From Rhizaria sp. SCN 62-66 (Eukaryota; Rhizaria, unplaced), in NCBI GenBank assembly GCA_001724265.1, contig MEDY01000340.1:1-32487 (forward strand): a DNA stretch of 32,487 nt, read 5' to 3'. Below the pieces are notes generated by a model that was not told the origin of the DNA, did no database searches, and saw only the letters and a program-made list of their open reading frames with translations. This document shows positions 9,701 through 18,061 of this stretch, piece after piece. The position numbers were made by a program, and so were the translations under genes. Within the stretch, counting starts at the first letter, position 1. Each line of letters opens with the position of its first letter.

Positions 9701-11999
9701 CGGCGGCGGCAGTGGTGGCAGTTGCGGGGACGGAGATAGTGAAGACGATGTAGCTGCCCAGGAAGCCGCCATGCGTTACGCCTCAGCACTGTACGCTCGC
9801 GCGCAACAGCAACAACAACAGCAGCATCAGTTGCATCGGCCGCTGTTGTCTGTCACCACTGCGGTTGTCCATCACATCGATAATGGTGACGATGACGACA
9901 TGTTTGCCGACACGGGCGCTCTCGACGCCGCGCTCGATGCGGCTGCTGCGATGGCTGCGGCCCACAGCAGTAGCTGGGACGTGTTGGAGCCCCGCACAAA
10001 GCGCGCCCGCAGCCCTCATGTCGGTGACCAGCTCGCTCCCCTCGGTGCCAGCGCTGCGCATCTGCCTAGCGCAGTCCAATTTACTCTGGGTGCCGTGTCT
10101 AGCGCTGTTGCTTTCGGTGCCGTGCCGAGCGATGCTGCTACGGGTGCGGGTGCTGTGCCGAGCACTGTCACCAGCCCCGCGCTGGCGTCTCGACACTTCC
10201 AACCCCTCGCTGCTGCTGCTGCTGCTGATGCTGCTATTGTTGGTGGTCTGTCCACGCCCCCGCGTGTCCCGGCCCCGAGCGCTCTGGGCGCAATGGGCGC
10301 TGTCCCCAGTCCGGGCTCGGCGTTTACACTTGCTCGCCCCGCGCATTCCCCAGCACCGGGGGCTAGCCGAGAGCAGCCGTTTGTGAGTGCTTTTGGCCGG
10401 GCCAACCCTACCGCCGCCGCCGCCGCTGCCGCTGCTTCTGGTGCAGCTGCAAACGGTGTCGCTGCAACGGGTGAGATGAAGGCGCCGCCGTTGCCGCTGA
10501 GTGGTTGGAAGTCAGTTGTGCCCTCTGGCCGCCTGCATCGGAGTGACCGTCGGCGCAGTGACCGTAACCGTGACCGTGAGCATGACCGTGACCGTGAGCG
10601 CGGGGACCGTGAGCGTGGTGGGTGGCTGAGTAGTCTCAGCGACGAAGACTGCACCACATCTACCACCGACGACGACGACAACAACAGCGCTATCGACGTG
10701 AAAGCTGGTGCTGCTGCGGCGGCGTCTATGGACCGTAATCGGACACCGATGGATGCACTGTCACAGGAGATGGCCCGCCGCCGCGCTATCGCCCACGCAG
10801 CCGCTATGGCCGAGCTCCAGCGCACACAACAACGACACCAACAGCACCAACAACAGCAACAGCAGCAGATTACGCTGCTTCAACAACAGGAGTTTACCCA
10901 GCACCAGCAACAACAACAGGATGTCGCTGCGTCGTTGACTGCAGCTCTCACAGTAGCCCGGCCTCGCAGTGCAAATCAGCAGCAGCCTTACTGTGGCACA
11001 AGCCTCCCCTTTGATGCCGTTCGGCCTGGCCCCGAGCCCTCGTTCGCACCCGTGCTGCCAACCTCGGCCGCTCGCCCCGCCACTGCCACTATGGCCCCCT
11101 CGGCCTTCGCCGCCCGCCCCGCTACTGCTGTAGACTTCCTTTCTGCTAACATGACACGCTCTATTGCTGCGCCCCTCTCTGCCTTAGCTGGGAACCGCCC
11201 CTCCACAATGGCTTCCTTTTCGTCGTCAGCTCTGGCCCGCCCCGCAACTGCTGTGTCATTCTCCCCCGCTGAAGCCCGTTCTGACACTATTGACCGCCGC
11301 TTCAACATTAATGCTGCGGCCTTCCCCACTGCTGAAGCCGATTCTGCCACCGTAAACAGCTCTATCACTGCTAATGTTACCGCGTCTGCTGCTGCTACTG
11401 CTACTGCTACTGCTGTTGTTGATGTTGATTTGGGCGTTGCAGAGCAGGCTGTGACGCCGCGACGGACTGTGGCGTCGGCGATGATGCGCCCGCCAGCCAC
11501 CGCACTCTCCGTTGTCTGCTCTGGCGTTTTGCTGCGTGACAATGACACCGTGACATCATGCTCCGACAATAACAACGCGAATAACGACGACGTCGTCGAC
11601 GACGACGATGGCAATAATGGCCATAATAACAATGCTGAACAATGGGGTGACGCCATGATTGCGTCAGTCCGCGACAGTACTGAACTCGCCCAAACGGACT
11701 TCTCCGCCAGCGGTCTCGCCGCCGCTGCTGCTGCGGCTGTTGCATTGACCCCCACTAGCGGCACGCGCAGTGGCTGTGTCAGCCACAATATGGGCGGGTT
11801 CGTCTCGATGGCGAGTCCGCTAGTGCAGAGCGTTGCGTCAACGGCCTCGGCAGCGGCGGCGGCGGCAGTAAGTGAAGCTCGTCTCGGCGCCAACAACAGC
11901 GCGATTGACAATGATAGTGAATCCACCGCTGCTGTTGCGGAGTGTGAGGACGCGGATCTCGTTGCAGGCGTTGTTTATATGACTGATGACGCTGCGTAA
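3771..11999 (+). CDS. Giant MAP3K-like (STE11/MEKK group) Ser/Thr kinase, 2742 residues
   Basis: One uninterrupted reading frame from ATG 3771 to TAA 11999. The frame is open further 5' but holds no earlier ATG. The kinase domain covers about residues 385-647: glycine loop GQGAFGEV (393-400), catalytic Lys in MALK (K415), HRDIKSHN (D509), DFG (D527), then PLWAAPEVLE and DIWALGCTVIEMATG. The order and wording (VKVADFGSA, GCTVIEMATGRDPW) fit STE-group MAP kinase kinase kinases. All catalytic residues are present, so it should phosphorylate Ser/Thr on downstream kinases; its pathway is unknown. The other roughly 2300 residues are low complexity: poly-Ala, poly-Gln, poly-Asn, an S-Q/S-R run (6891-6950) and an R-D/R-E run (10542-10622). 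One likely coiled coil lies at about 1176-1228. The absence of introns over 8.2 kb is notable; small in-frame introns cannot be excluded. Confidence 0.92.
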   Translation: MPLPNRGPKATGEDMRRLHQRTITQVYSFMEILHDHTCNRNRSNRPSDDPASDADSLSSHSSFYAGADQASLGPLAARVPRATACYTDAQALVSSIAALGESTEELTRALRMLGLPASLLVAGGEVLPAPGAAPADPAAPRRVVMMATPPDNDYNYDDINNSNHCYNAGCAKTNNPSVNGHHCAPAAGHASLSTLYPAPVPAPAPVPSQSNNSIFSTPKKNKSSLNTRGMVNNSAVSGAVAAGNCGADEVTALPQPELLHVAPSPPAPLVAAAAAAAAAASNGSGHVVGVSAASSPALSASASLPRADWVAEDASWTKPAEEEETAELRRRALAAALNVPVNSLPPAADAEAARAAAAHVCPQSPANVLAARLRSAPQVKPAPLRFKKLSKLGQGAFGEVFKVLMIETGAVMALKQFRRATADERRHAEAVAREVRLMQRLRHPHVVTFFGTFEAKDSLAVLMEYAPGASLHALLRDTGGLSEPLARRATRQVCLALAHCHAHHIVHRDIKSHNLLLDAFGHVKVADFGSARVLDRAHAATAANAADFTPLWAAPEVLERGPQGAAVDIWALGCTVIEMATGRDPWAECRFSTLPQAIAHIAEPGSLPAMPATLSALGRDFVSQCLQRDQTMRPTAAQLLDHPWLADAEAQTTVTAVNTSVSETAAAAAAAATGTTQSTKNASVAVAAPVTANATAATAATAAAAAAVAAAAAVAGQVSEAAIGDLKAASVAAQLHQLQAQVQQNHSRSHSHLHAQRLRSSPQQQQQYHQSESSQQQQSFTSCADTTAGDASVMLAVHDASLSMVRALDGSAADSFALTDTTSTGGFEYSTRTSAGAGIADAADCPQSALVNNSVAMTDTDGNYSDSILNNISAFTPTVAASNSDDSVASFNGAVSNSSSNSVNNKTSPTTTAVAAPATVDVDVATMAMTDTETDKPLLATTTSVLTPTAPVTPAVSPALSAAKPVTNSTGPACGSASASTSARVSRANSAVAVGRTAHMSEGAAVAAAVSAAAAAAVVANLAAMPPPSSVSARLKSLHPSQSQSQSRSQSRSQSQSQSQSLTSQPQAQLQPHVVSAAPRASARPPLSRTSSGLLPGANATATATASATANVTTNWGSAECGVPSSRTCAGGNSSGNRSGNPTPGAVRSAFTSPRGGSVVRPPSTPGSGCGSVSVARLDESQLRVELTQAREAVAELSAISATHAAESRRLAAQLLELQGQMQALQRSNQHENSQSFTRNGARSGDTSAAASNIGSRSGSSNSNNSYGDGSGNGQSQIQSQSQSQSSCNGSTVGTPKAGPATTRMPAAASMPYSSYSPHANGTTNGQQQQQGVNDGPIRVPALPLGSSFPYATSDLLASVTTSHGSTPGTGPCFGAEGPFVQPPQSLHLPVSVSVGAHSHSKSQSALMAQPQAAMMAQAQAAARAHADAAVAQTLAAATQFASGNNSTERQVIPAAAAAAAMKKNSNNAQRLPSVQDGSPGVGPTFAAVSINNSDTVTVVNNNAAAAAVVAAASAGVTMGDGDRISPRAMFSATQPTQASASFAAAATTTAVGGGAVTAVLTPVEPTRSCSVMMRSLDINGKNSINNNSNNHSNCDTDNVPSCSPRRRTVAASALLTPISNRNNNNNSNNSNISPQLLSSPLFAASGTLPLSASQDAALASASLRSLAPGTLGAVVSGSGLFSNSGMFSNSGGISGGEANFNDNASPNKLSASANASLPRSFISSSSRAFAPTRAPHAAAAIAPPAALAGSLGLGLAGAAAAEAAEASVAFQEEENAAFNAQYGAEAMPDTRGTNLRAARRFLFNAANNDQNNSQNGNHDHSPPPVVNLNASFAAVAAVRNRRASEPSDDETDDTDNSVRFLPTVLKPVALHYGDAHASAAAAAAPSVPSVHNTPMRHPAVSLTGRLGGVNAVAHTGNVGGDLNSSGGNNSPPYPTPGSAIGATAAVVASSSARGVKRRTPSLSILPAEPWSSNSNSGGGSGGSCGDGDSEDDVAAQEAAMRYASALYARAQQQQQQQHQLHRPLLSVTTAVVHHIDNGDDDDMFADTGALDAALDAAAAMAAAHSSSWDVLEPRTKRARSPHVGDQLAPLGASAAHLPSAVQFTLGAVSSAVAFGAVPSDAATGAGAVPSTVTSPALASRHFQPLAAAAAADAAIVGGLSTPPRVPAPSALGAMGAVPSPGSAFTLARPAHSPAPGASREQPFVSAFGRANPTAAAAAAAASGAAANGVAATGEMKAPPLPLSGWKSVVPSGRLHRSDRRRSDRNRDREHDRDRERGDRERGGWLSSLSDEDCTTSTTDDDDNNSAIDVKAGAAAAASMDRNRTPMDALSQEMARRRAIAHAAAMAELQRTQQRHQQHQQQQQQQITLLQQQEFTQHQQQQQDVAASLTAALTVARPRSANQQQPYCGTSLPFDAVRPGPEPSFAPVLPTSAARPATATMAPSAFAARPATAVDFLSANMTRSIAAPLSALAGNRPSTMASFSSSALARPATAVSFSPAEARSDTIDRRFNINAAAFPTAEADSATVNSSITANVTASAAATATATAVVDVDLGVAEQAVTPRRTVASAMMRPPATALSVVCSGVLLRDNDTVTSCSDNNNANNDDVVDDDDGNNGHNNNAEQWGDAMIASVRDSTELAQTDFSASGLAAAAAAAVALTPTSGTRSGCVSHNMGGFVSMASPLVQSVASTASAAAAAAVSEARLGANNSAIDNDSESTAAVAECEDADLVAGVVYMTDDAA
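6891..6950 (+). repeat. S-Q / S-R dipeptide repeat in the MAP3K-like gene
   Basis: Ten consecutive dipeptide units of the type TCN-CAG or TCN-CGG, encoding alternating Ser-Gln with two Ser-Arg units. Third positions of the Ser codons vary. A shorter related Gln-Ser run lies near 7597-7632. SQ dipeptides are the minimal ATM/ATR target site, but a compositional origin is just as likely. Confidence 0.85.
10542..10622 (+). repeat. Arg-Asp / Arg-Glu repeat (GACCGTGAG units) in the MAP3K-like gene
   Basis: Degenerate units around GACCGTGAC/GAG encode alternating R-D and R-E, resembling the charged RD/RE tracts of RNA-processing proteins. It is the only strongly charged tract in an otherwise Ala/Gln/Ser-rich tail. 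Confidence 0.75.
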
Positions 12000-13294
12000 A
12001 TCTCACTTCACAGCAACTTGCCTTAAAGTCACGGTCTCCACATCTCGAACATTATGAAGAAAGTATCAAAAATATTTCGGAGGTTGCACATATTTAATGT
12101 GTACTTGCAAGTTGTATAGTTTATTATTTGTGTTTCTCACTTTGACGGTTGCTGTACATTGTACTCTTATTAATACAGCGATAGCGTTAAGTTTCGTTTC
12201 ATTCTGCTTCTTATTTGTCAAGTTTACACTCTGTTTGACTTCTCCACATTTTGTTCTTGCTCAGGTTTTCAACACCTCGTGACCTGTTTACAGCATTTTG
12301 CACAACTTTTACGGTTATCTTTTAGTATACATTGTATCTATATTCTTACCGTCTCTCAGTTTGCTCTCAATCCTTTCATTCTAAGTATCTTGTAGCTGTG
12401 ACACTTGACGATCACTATTGACATCGGGCCTGCCACAAATGCACCTGTCTATGTTTCTTTTCTAATATCACTGCCTGCATGTGTTTGCCTTTTTTCTTTT
12501 TCCTTCCACCCAGTTCATATGTTGTTTCTCTGTCTTCTTGGCAGTCACGCTTGTCTTGTGTTGATATGCGTATTGCTCTCTGTTTATCTATGCGCATGCT
12601 TAGCTGCTGATGCGTTTTATTTGTGGATTGTACGCTTATTGCTCTCTGTTTATCCCTGCGCACGCTTGGCTGATGCGAATTATGACGACGTTCGTGCTTA
12701 GCCGCAGTAGTTACCACTTCATAATAATTACAACAATTGATACGCAACTTGCAAGTAGCGTGTCACTCCAAAGTAAAAAAAAAAACACGTAGTTTCAACT
12801 CCAAAAAAGAAAAAAAAAAAACTCAGATTGAACTATGTATTACTCCGTCAATGATTCACCATCCCGTCAATATCTGTTTTGTAACTAAGTGTAGCAAAAA
12901 TCACACACGGCCACTAAAATTACCAAAACACACAATGTCAGAGTGTGTGTTATACTACGGCCACAATTGAACCTCCAGTCTGTATAAAATACACTCAAAA
13001 CACACAATTAAACTTAGTTTAAATCTAAGCACGCTCTGAAACGCTTCGACGACGTTCGCAAATCAACGTGAAATCACTGTTTACTCAAGCAACGCGCTCA
13101 AGTCTCGCTGTAAGCATTTTCCTATTAAAGCAGTGCATTAACGTCTCTTTGACTGTGAAACTCGTGCGTTCAAGTGTCACTCTGGGCAACGCGCTGCTAA
13201 ATCAGAGTTTTCACGTTTCGCCGTGTGAATTTGACTTTGAGAGCTGTGCATTCACGTCTCACTGTTTGTGCAAGCAGTGCATTCAGCTGTAAAT
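12000..13294. other. Convergent intergenic region (3' ends of MAP3K-like and kinesin genes)
   Basis: The plus strand is T-rich from 12000 to about 12760, then becomes A-rich with poly-A tracts at about 12776-12821. Since other 3' flanks here are T-rich in the sense direction, the switch near 12770 probably marks where the two 3' UTRs meet. The region holds a direct duplication (12571-12677) and a degenerate 41-base tandem repeat (13097-13316). No gene is recognised. Confidence 0.6.
12571..12677. repeat. Imperfect direct duplication, 41-44 nt copies, 66 nt apart
   Basis: Copy 1 at 12571-12614 and copy 2 at 12637-12677 share TATTGCTCTCTGTTTAT and a G/C-rich second half ending TGATGCG. They differ by a few substitutions and a 3-base indel. 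They lie in the probable 3' UTR of the MAP3K-like gene. A weaker third copy may lie just upstream, from about 12520. Confidence 0.8.
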
Positions 13295-13316
13295 TCATGT
13301 CTCGCTGTGGGCAGCG
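13097..13316. repeat. Degenerate tandem repeat (~41 nt) overlapping the kinesin stop codon
   Basis: A core resembling TTCACGTCTCRCTGTG recurs with its GT at 13102, 13143, 13174, 13215, 13256 and 13299, spacings 41, 31, 41, 41 and 43. A weaker unit may start near 13064. The unit at 13294-13316 contains the last codons and TGA of the kinesin gene. Read on the minus strand, most other units keep a GAGAC-N-TGA-like core, so they look like decayed copies of the gene's 3' end. Confidence 0.75.
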
Positions 13317-16039
13317 CGCTGTGCGAACCTGAGCGAACTGAGCGTCTCCTCCGCCGCCGCCTCCTCCGGCGCCAGGGCAACCACAAACGCGACCTTGGCC
13401 TTGGGCGCAAAGCTTTCCTGCAGTAGATGCGTCAGAGTGGAGTTGCGATATGGCACATGCGTCGCCCTCGCGCTACCACTGTTGCTATTGTTGTTTGCGG
13501 GGGCGAGTGCGGCCACAACTTGCCCGAGTGCGGAGAGTGAAGAATTGATCGCGATTGCCTCAGCACGACCGGCGCCTTCGACAAGGCTTTCTTTGATACG
13601 CTCTGAGCCCGCGAGATCAACCAGGGTGACGAACCCGCGTTTCACGGTCTCACGGTCGCTAGCCCCGCTGGCGCGACCACCGCCACCGTCACCCGCGCCA
13701 GCAGAACCGTTACTGCCCCCGCCACTGCCACTCGCACTCGTAGAAACGCTGTCTGCACTATGCGTGAGCGTGATGTAGAGCTGAACGATGAGATGTGACC
13801 GTGAGGAAACGTCGTTCAGCGCAGTATCCCGCGTCCTCCTCACAGCGCACGCCTCCGTGTAGAGCGCCATGAACGCAGCCGCGTCGGCCACAGGGACGGG
13901 ATCCGCGCCCACTGGCTCTGGGGTGAGGGCCTGTGCGTTGTTAAGCCGCAGCTCAACCTTGCGCGGGGCGGTGATCGAGGCAGCGCCGGGGATTGCGGGC
14001 GTGAGGGAGTAGACTGAGTCGAGGTAAACCTCTAAGACGCGGGCAGTAATGGAGCCCCGCCAGCCATTGCCGCGGCGGGAAAGGGCGTTCAACCGTGCGA
14101 ATAGGTCGGCAACGGCGCGTGGAACAATACCAACGCTCGCGGGCATTGCCATCGCACTCCTAGAACTCTCTGCAGTCGCATTAGCAGCAGTAGTCGTGAA
14201 AGAAGTGTCGTTGTCACCGTTACCACCAGTCATAGTATACGTCTTGCCCGCCCCGGTCTGTCCATAAGCCAGCACGGTCACCCGCCCGCCGTCCAACGCA
14301 AGCTGAATCAACGGTGCCAGTTCAGAGTACACAGTGGCGTTGTCGTCATCTGCAGCGAAAACACCGTCAAAGCCCCACTTAGAGCCGCTGGCAGTTGAGT
14401 TGTTATTGTGACTGTGGCTGCTCACGGTCCCTGACTGTGAGGTGGGAGCTGTGTATCGAAGCTCGCGTTTGAGAGCCCCTTCCCTCACTGCGGGCGTCAC
14501 AGCCACAGTTGCCGTCAGCTTGGCGCTCACAGTGTTGCTGTTCTTGGCCGCATTATTACTGCTGCTGTTGTTGTTGTTATTGTTGTTGCTGTTAATGTTA
14601 GCGTTGATTGCGCTGCGAGGGGGACGGATGCGGCAAAAGACGCGAATCTGCCCCTTGAGCAGCAAAAGCTCCCCCAACAGCGCAGCCCGTGCGGCCTCAG
14701 ACTCCTCTAGCTCAGCCTTGGTCACCGCTGTCTCCTCCTTAGCCTCCGCCAACGCCGCAGTCAACGCTGCCAGTTGAGCGGTCAAAGCGGCTACTTCAGC
14801 AGTGAGAGCAGACCCTTCTGCAGTGAGAGTCGAGACTTTCGCAGCCAACACTGTCCCTTCTGCGGTCAGAGCGGCTCCCCGCGCCCGCTCTTCGGTCAAC
14901 GCCGTCTCAGTGGCGGCGGCGGTGAGCTGCAGCGCGGAAACGCGTTGTTTCAGCGCAGCAGCTTCACGAGCAATGGCTTCCCATTGGCCGACACGGGCTG
15001 CAACGGACGTCTCAGCACCGGTAACGACCCCTCCCGCATTGCCACCGCTGCCGCTGCCGCTGCCGCCGCCGCCGCCGTTGCTGTTGCTGTGAGTAAAGCT
15101 AGAGTTAGAGGAGTTTTGGAGTTGAGCCATACGGGCAGCGATGCCGCTTTGAGCGCCGGCGCCAGTGCGGCGGGCAAAGGGGGCCGTTTTAGAGGCGGCG
15201 TTGCTCGACGCAGCAGAATCAGCATGTGAAGATTCATGGCTATCCTTGCTCTCATCCTCATCATCGTCATCGTCGTCATCGTTGATGTTGCTGATGTTAT
15301 TGCTCTTGGGATCGAGGTCAGTGTCCGTGTCAGGGCGAGTGCGCTTGCGAGGGGATTTGGACGGGCTAACCAGTTTCTTGGCCGAAGCAGCAGTCGCAGC
15401 CGCCGCCGCAGTGGCAGAGGCAGCAGCACCAGGCTTCGTCGTCTTCTTAACTGCCGTCTTTGCAGTCACGGTTGCTGCCACGCCGGGCTTGGGAGCAACC
15501 GTGGCGACCGGGGTGGCTAAGCGAGCCGTGGCCGCCTTGGCTGCAGCACCAGCAACAGCAGCAGGAGCGGCGACGGCGGCGGCGTCGGTGGCGGCGGCGG
15601 CGGGGCGAGAGCGTTTGACTGCGCTGCTACCAACAGCGGCTGCAGTCGAAGAGGCGACTGAGCTACGTGAAAGAGCAGGGCGTGCAGTGGCGCTAGGGGT
15701 GGTGGTTGTCGCAGGCTTATGACTGCTGCCACGGGGGGTAGCTGGGACCAGAGGAGCCGTTGCTGACGATGCTGTTGCAGTTGCTGTTGCTGTTGGGGGG
15801 CGGGCGCGGGCGGGCGTTGTCACAGCAGCAGCGGCGGCGGCGGCGACGGCGGCGGTGCCAGTGCGGGATGTTGCGGGGCGCGCAGGGTGGTTTTTGGCAG
15901 GGGTCGCAGTAGAGGGGCGTGATGCGGTGGTGGCCGCAGAGGAAGAGGAGGCAGCAGTGCCGCCGCCGCTGATGCTGCGGGTGGAGGATGCACGTGCGGG
16001 GGTGCTAAGAATAGCGGATCCCGAACGGTTTCCCTGCAT
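13295..16039 (-). CDS. Kinesin-14, C-terminal motor (Ncd/KIFC1 type), 914 residues
   Basis: Microtubule motor, by family expected to move toward minus ends and act in the spindle or in transport. Residues 1 to about 345 are basic and Ala/Thr/Ser/Pro-rich with an acidic Asp/Glu patch, a plausible microtubule-binding tail. About 350-462 is coiled coil with regular LTAEVAA-like heptads. The neck-motor junction is LLLLKGQIRVFCRIRPP (G463), the hallmark of C-terminal kinesins. Motor motifs are all present: GQTGAGKT (593-600), NDVSSRSH (switch I), VDLAGSER (switch II), VPYRNSTLTHLLQ. Surface loops carry Asn-, Ser- and Gly-rich insertions, for example after RIRPP and before the switch II strand. The protein ends almost directly after the motor (RFAQRAAHSET) at a TGA. 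The ATG at 16039 follows TTATAG, which could be a splice acceptor. The gene is head-to-head with the coiled-coil gene at 16646. Confidence 0.96.
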   Translation of the reverse strand: MQGNRSGSAILSTPARASSTRSISGGGTAASSSSAATTASRPSTATPAKNHPARPATSRTGTAAVAAAAAAAVTTPARARPPTATATATASSATAPLVPATPRGSSHKPATTTTPSATARPALSRSSVASSTAAAVGSSAVKRSRPAAAATDAAAVAAPAAVAGAAAKAATARLATPVATVAPKPGVAATVTAKTAVKKTTKPGAAASATAAAAATAASAKKLVSPSKSPRKRTRPDTDTDLDPKSNNISNINDDDDDDDEDESKDSHESSHADSAASSNAASKTAPFARRTGAGAQSGIAARMAQLQNSSNSSFTHSNSNGGGGGSGSGSGGNAGGVVTGAETSVAARVGQWEAIAREAAALKQRVSALQLTAAATETALTEERARGAALTAEGTVLAAKVSTLTAEGSALTAEVAALTAQLAALTAALAEAKEETAVTKAELEESEAARAALLGELLLLKGQIRVFCRIRPPRSAINANINSNNNNNNNSSSNNAAKNSNTVSAKLTATVAVTPAVREGALKRELRYTAPTSQSGTVSSHSHNNNSTASGSKWGFDGVFAADDDNATVYSELAPLIQLALDGGRVTVLAYGQTGAGKTYTMTGGNGDNDTSFTTTAANATAESSRSAMAMPASVGIVPRAVADLFARLNALSRRGNGWRGSITARVLEVYLDSVYSLTPAIPGAASITAPRKVELRLNNAQALTPEPVGADPVPVADAAAFMALYTEACAVRRTRDTALNDVSSRSHLIVQLYITLTHSADSVSTSASGSGGGSNGSAGAGDGGGGRASGASDRETVKRGFVTLVDLAGSERIKESLVEGAGRAEAIAINSSLSALGQVVAALAPANNNSNSGSARATHVPYRNSTLTHLLQESFAPKAKVAFVVALAPEEAAAEETLSSLRFAQRAAHSET

Positions 16040-16645
16040 CTATAAGGGTAAAATATCGACACAACGTAATCAATTGTTGTATATGTTAGATTGTGAAGTT
16101 AATCTAGCAGAAATACACATCTGGTGCGCGCAAATGCAGTGAAGCAACAAATTGCGAGAGCCGTTGGCACGTGTCGTGCGCCGATTGCCGCAGAGATGGT
16201 TCTAAAGATACACACAACTCGATTTAAAGTGCTAATAGCGCGTTAGATACGATGCACCTTTGTAGATCGTAAATCGCGCATTTTACCACCTGCGACGGTC
16301 ATAAACACATCAATATTTAGTTTCTCGAACTTGCTGTGGAGGCGGACCAACAGCAATCGACGACTGGCCGCGGCCACGCGGGTCTGCTGGCGGTTTCGTC
16401 ACCGTTAACTTTAGAGACCAGCCACGCAATATACCTTCGTCATTCTGCAATGATAGCGTATATTTATTTGTCTCACTTGTTTATCTATTAATCCACTTAA
16501 TTACATTTTTTATTGTACAAAACCTAGGGCTCCAGAGCTGTTCCAGTGCAGCTCTCTTTCCTCTCTTGTTTCTGACCGCACCTCTGCCCGCCTCCCACCA
16601 GGCCCGCCTTGAGCCCAGCGCCAGCGCCAGCGCCAGTTGCGCCAC
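16040..16645. other. Shared intergenic region between head-to-head genes
   Basis: About 600 bases separate the kinesin start (minus) and the coiled-coil start (plus), so both promoters are here, perhaps as one bidirectional promoter. The part nearest the plus gene has AT-rich TATATTTATT (about 16451) followed by a C/T-rich leader. No further gene is seen. Confidence 0.55.
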
Positions 16646-18061
16646 ATGTCCATCTACCGTCCTCCGACGATTTCCCGTCGCGCTCAGACCGGACCCGTGA
16701 CTGTGGCCTCCCAACCGGCCACCATGTCACCCCCTGCGTCCTTCTCGATCTACCTCGCAGCGCGGCCATACTCGCCGCCCTCAGCCCGCGTCAAGACTCT
16801 CGCCGAGTCCCCCGCCAAGTCGGTCGAGCACGAGGCTGCGCGAATCCGCTTGTTGGACCATTCACGCCTTATCCGCGCCCATAACGCCTCCGATAACAAC
16901 AACAACGACAGTACTGACTACACCTCTACCAACGCTGCTGCGTTTCAACAGCAACAGCAACAGCACAGTGGTTCATTCTCATCATTCCCCGGCAGCAACT
17001 CCCTCACTCTCTCGCAGCAGCTGCAGCAGCACTCTAGTTACTCCGACACAACAACAACAACAACAACAGCAGGAGCAATGGTCGATTCATCATCATCGTC
17101 ATCATCATCGCTGCAGCAACAACAGCATCACTATAGCGCGTCTTTCGCCCCTAACCCCGACCCCACCGCCTCGGGCGGCCGCGGCGCCGACAAGTGGTCC
17201 AAATCCTGGACCAGCGACGTCGTCGCCCTCAACGTCGGTCTCCGCCGCCCCGCCGTCCTGCCAGTCCCCCCCCGCACACAGGAGGTCCTCGCAGTTGAAA
17301 CCGAGCGCCGTCTGGCCGAGGCGGACCGGCAAGTGCTGCTAAACCGCGTCCGCGCGCTGCAGGGGCAGGAGCGGCGGGCGGCGACCAAGATCCACGCCGC
17401 CGCCGAGAAGCTTGACCGCGTGCGGACGGTCCGCGCACAGCAGAGGGTCCGCAAGGGGGCTCGTGACGAGCTGATCGCCGAGCTCGCGGCCCAGAGGTAC
17501 GACGAAGCCCAGGCGAAGCGTGACGACGCGCGGCGGGCGCGGGCCGCGGTGGAGGAGTATAAGGCGGCAGTGGCGGCACAGAGGCAGCATCAGCGGGCTC
17601 AACTGCAGGCTGAACGGCGGGAAGGGGAGATGTTGCAGCGGCAGGTGCGGGACGCGGACGAGGCAGCGCGCAGGGCCGCGGCGTCGGTGGTCCGCGCGCA
17701 GGGGCGGCTGCACCAGCAGCGGAGGGAGGCGGCAGCGGCGCTGAGGCAGGCGGCGGCCGAGGGGGAGCGCGCGCGGCGTCTGCAACATGCTGCGGAGGCG
17801 AGGGATGCGGCGTTGAGGGACATGGACGCACTGCAGAGGGCGGAACAGGAGATGTTGGCGAGGCTGCAGGCCAGGGGGGCGCAGCATAGCGCGGTGTTTG
17901 AGCAGTTGGCGGGGGAGCTAGAGCCCTCTGCGGCGGCCGCTCAGTCACACTCTCAGTCCCACTCATCATCCTCACAGGCATACTCGCCCTCGCAGTCAAA
18001 TGCGCAGTCAAATGCGCTGGGACAGGGACAGGGACAGGGCTACCATGGGAGGGTGCGTTGA
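16646..18061 (+). CDS. Coiled-coil protein of unknown function, 471 residues
   Basis: The ATG at 16646 is the first in frame and has a good context (CGCCACATG). The N-terminal half is low complexity with Asn, Gln, Ser, Thr and His runs, including hydroxyl-rich T and S tracts. Residues about 213-428 form a long charged coiled coil rich in Arg, Ala, Glu and Gln (ETERRLAEADRQ, RDADEAARRAAAS). The C-terminus is Ser/Gln/Gly-rich and ends at TGA. I recognise no family. Such Arg/Glu/Ala coiled coils occur in cytoskeletal, basal-body and flagellar proteins, and the head-to-head kinesin neighbour is compatible with that, but this is inference. No signal peptide or membrane segment is visible. Confidence 0.78.
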   Translation: MSIYRPPTISRRAQTGPVTVASQPATMSPPASFSIYLAARPYSPPSARVKTLAESPAKSVEHEAARIRLLDHSRLIRAHNASDNNNNDSTDYTSTNAAAFQQQQQQHSGSFSSFPGSNSLTLSQQLQQHSSYSDTTTTTTTAGAMVDSSSSSSSSLQQQQHHYSASFAPNPDPTASGGRGADKWSKSWTSDVVALNVGLRRPAVLPVPPRTQEVLAVETERRLAEADRQVLLNRVRALQGQERRAATKIHAAAEKLDRVRTVRAQQRVRKGARDELIAELAAQRYDEAQAKRDDARRARAAVEEYKAAVAAQRQHQRAQLQAERREGEMLQRQVRDADEAARRAAASVVRAQGRLHQQRREAAAALRQAAAEGERARRLQHAAEARDAALRDMDALQRAEQEMLARLQARGAQHSAVFEQLAGELEPSAAAAQSHSQSHSSSSQAYSPSQSNAQSNALGQGQGQGYHGRVR

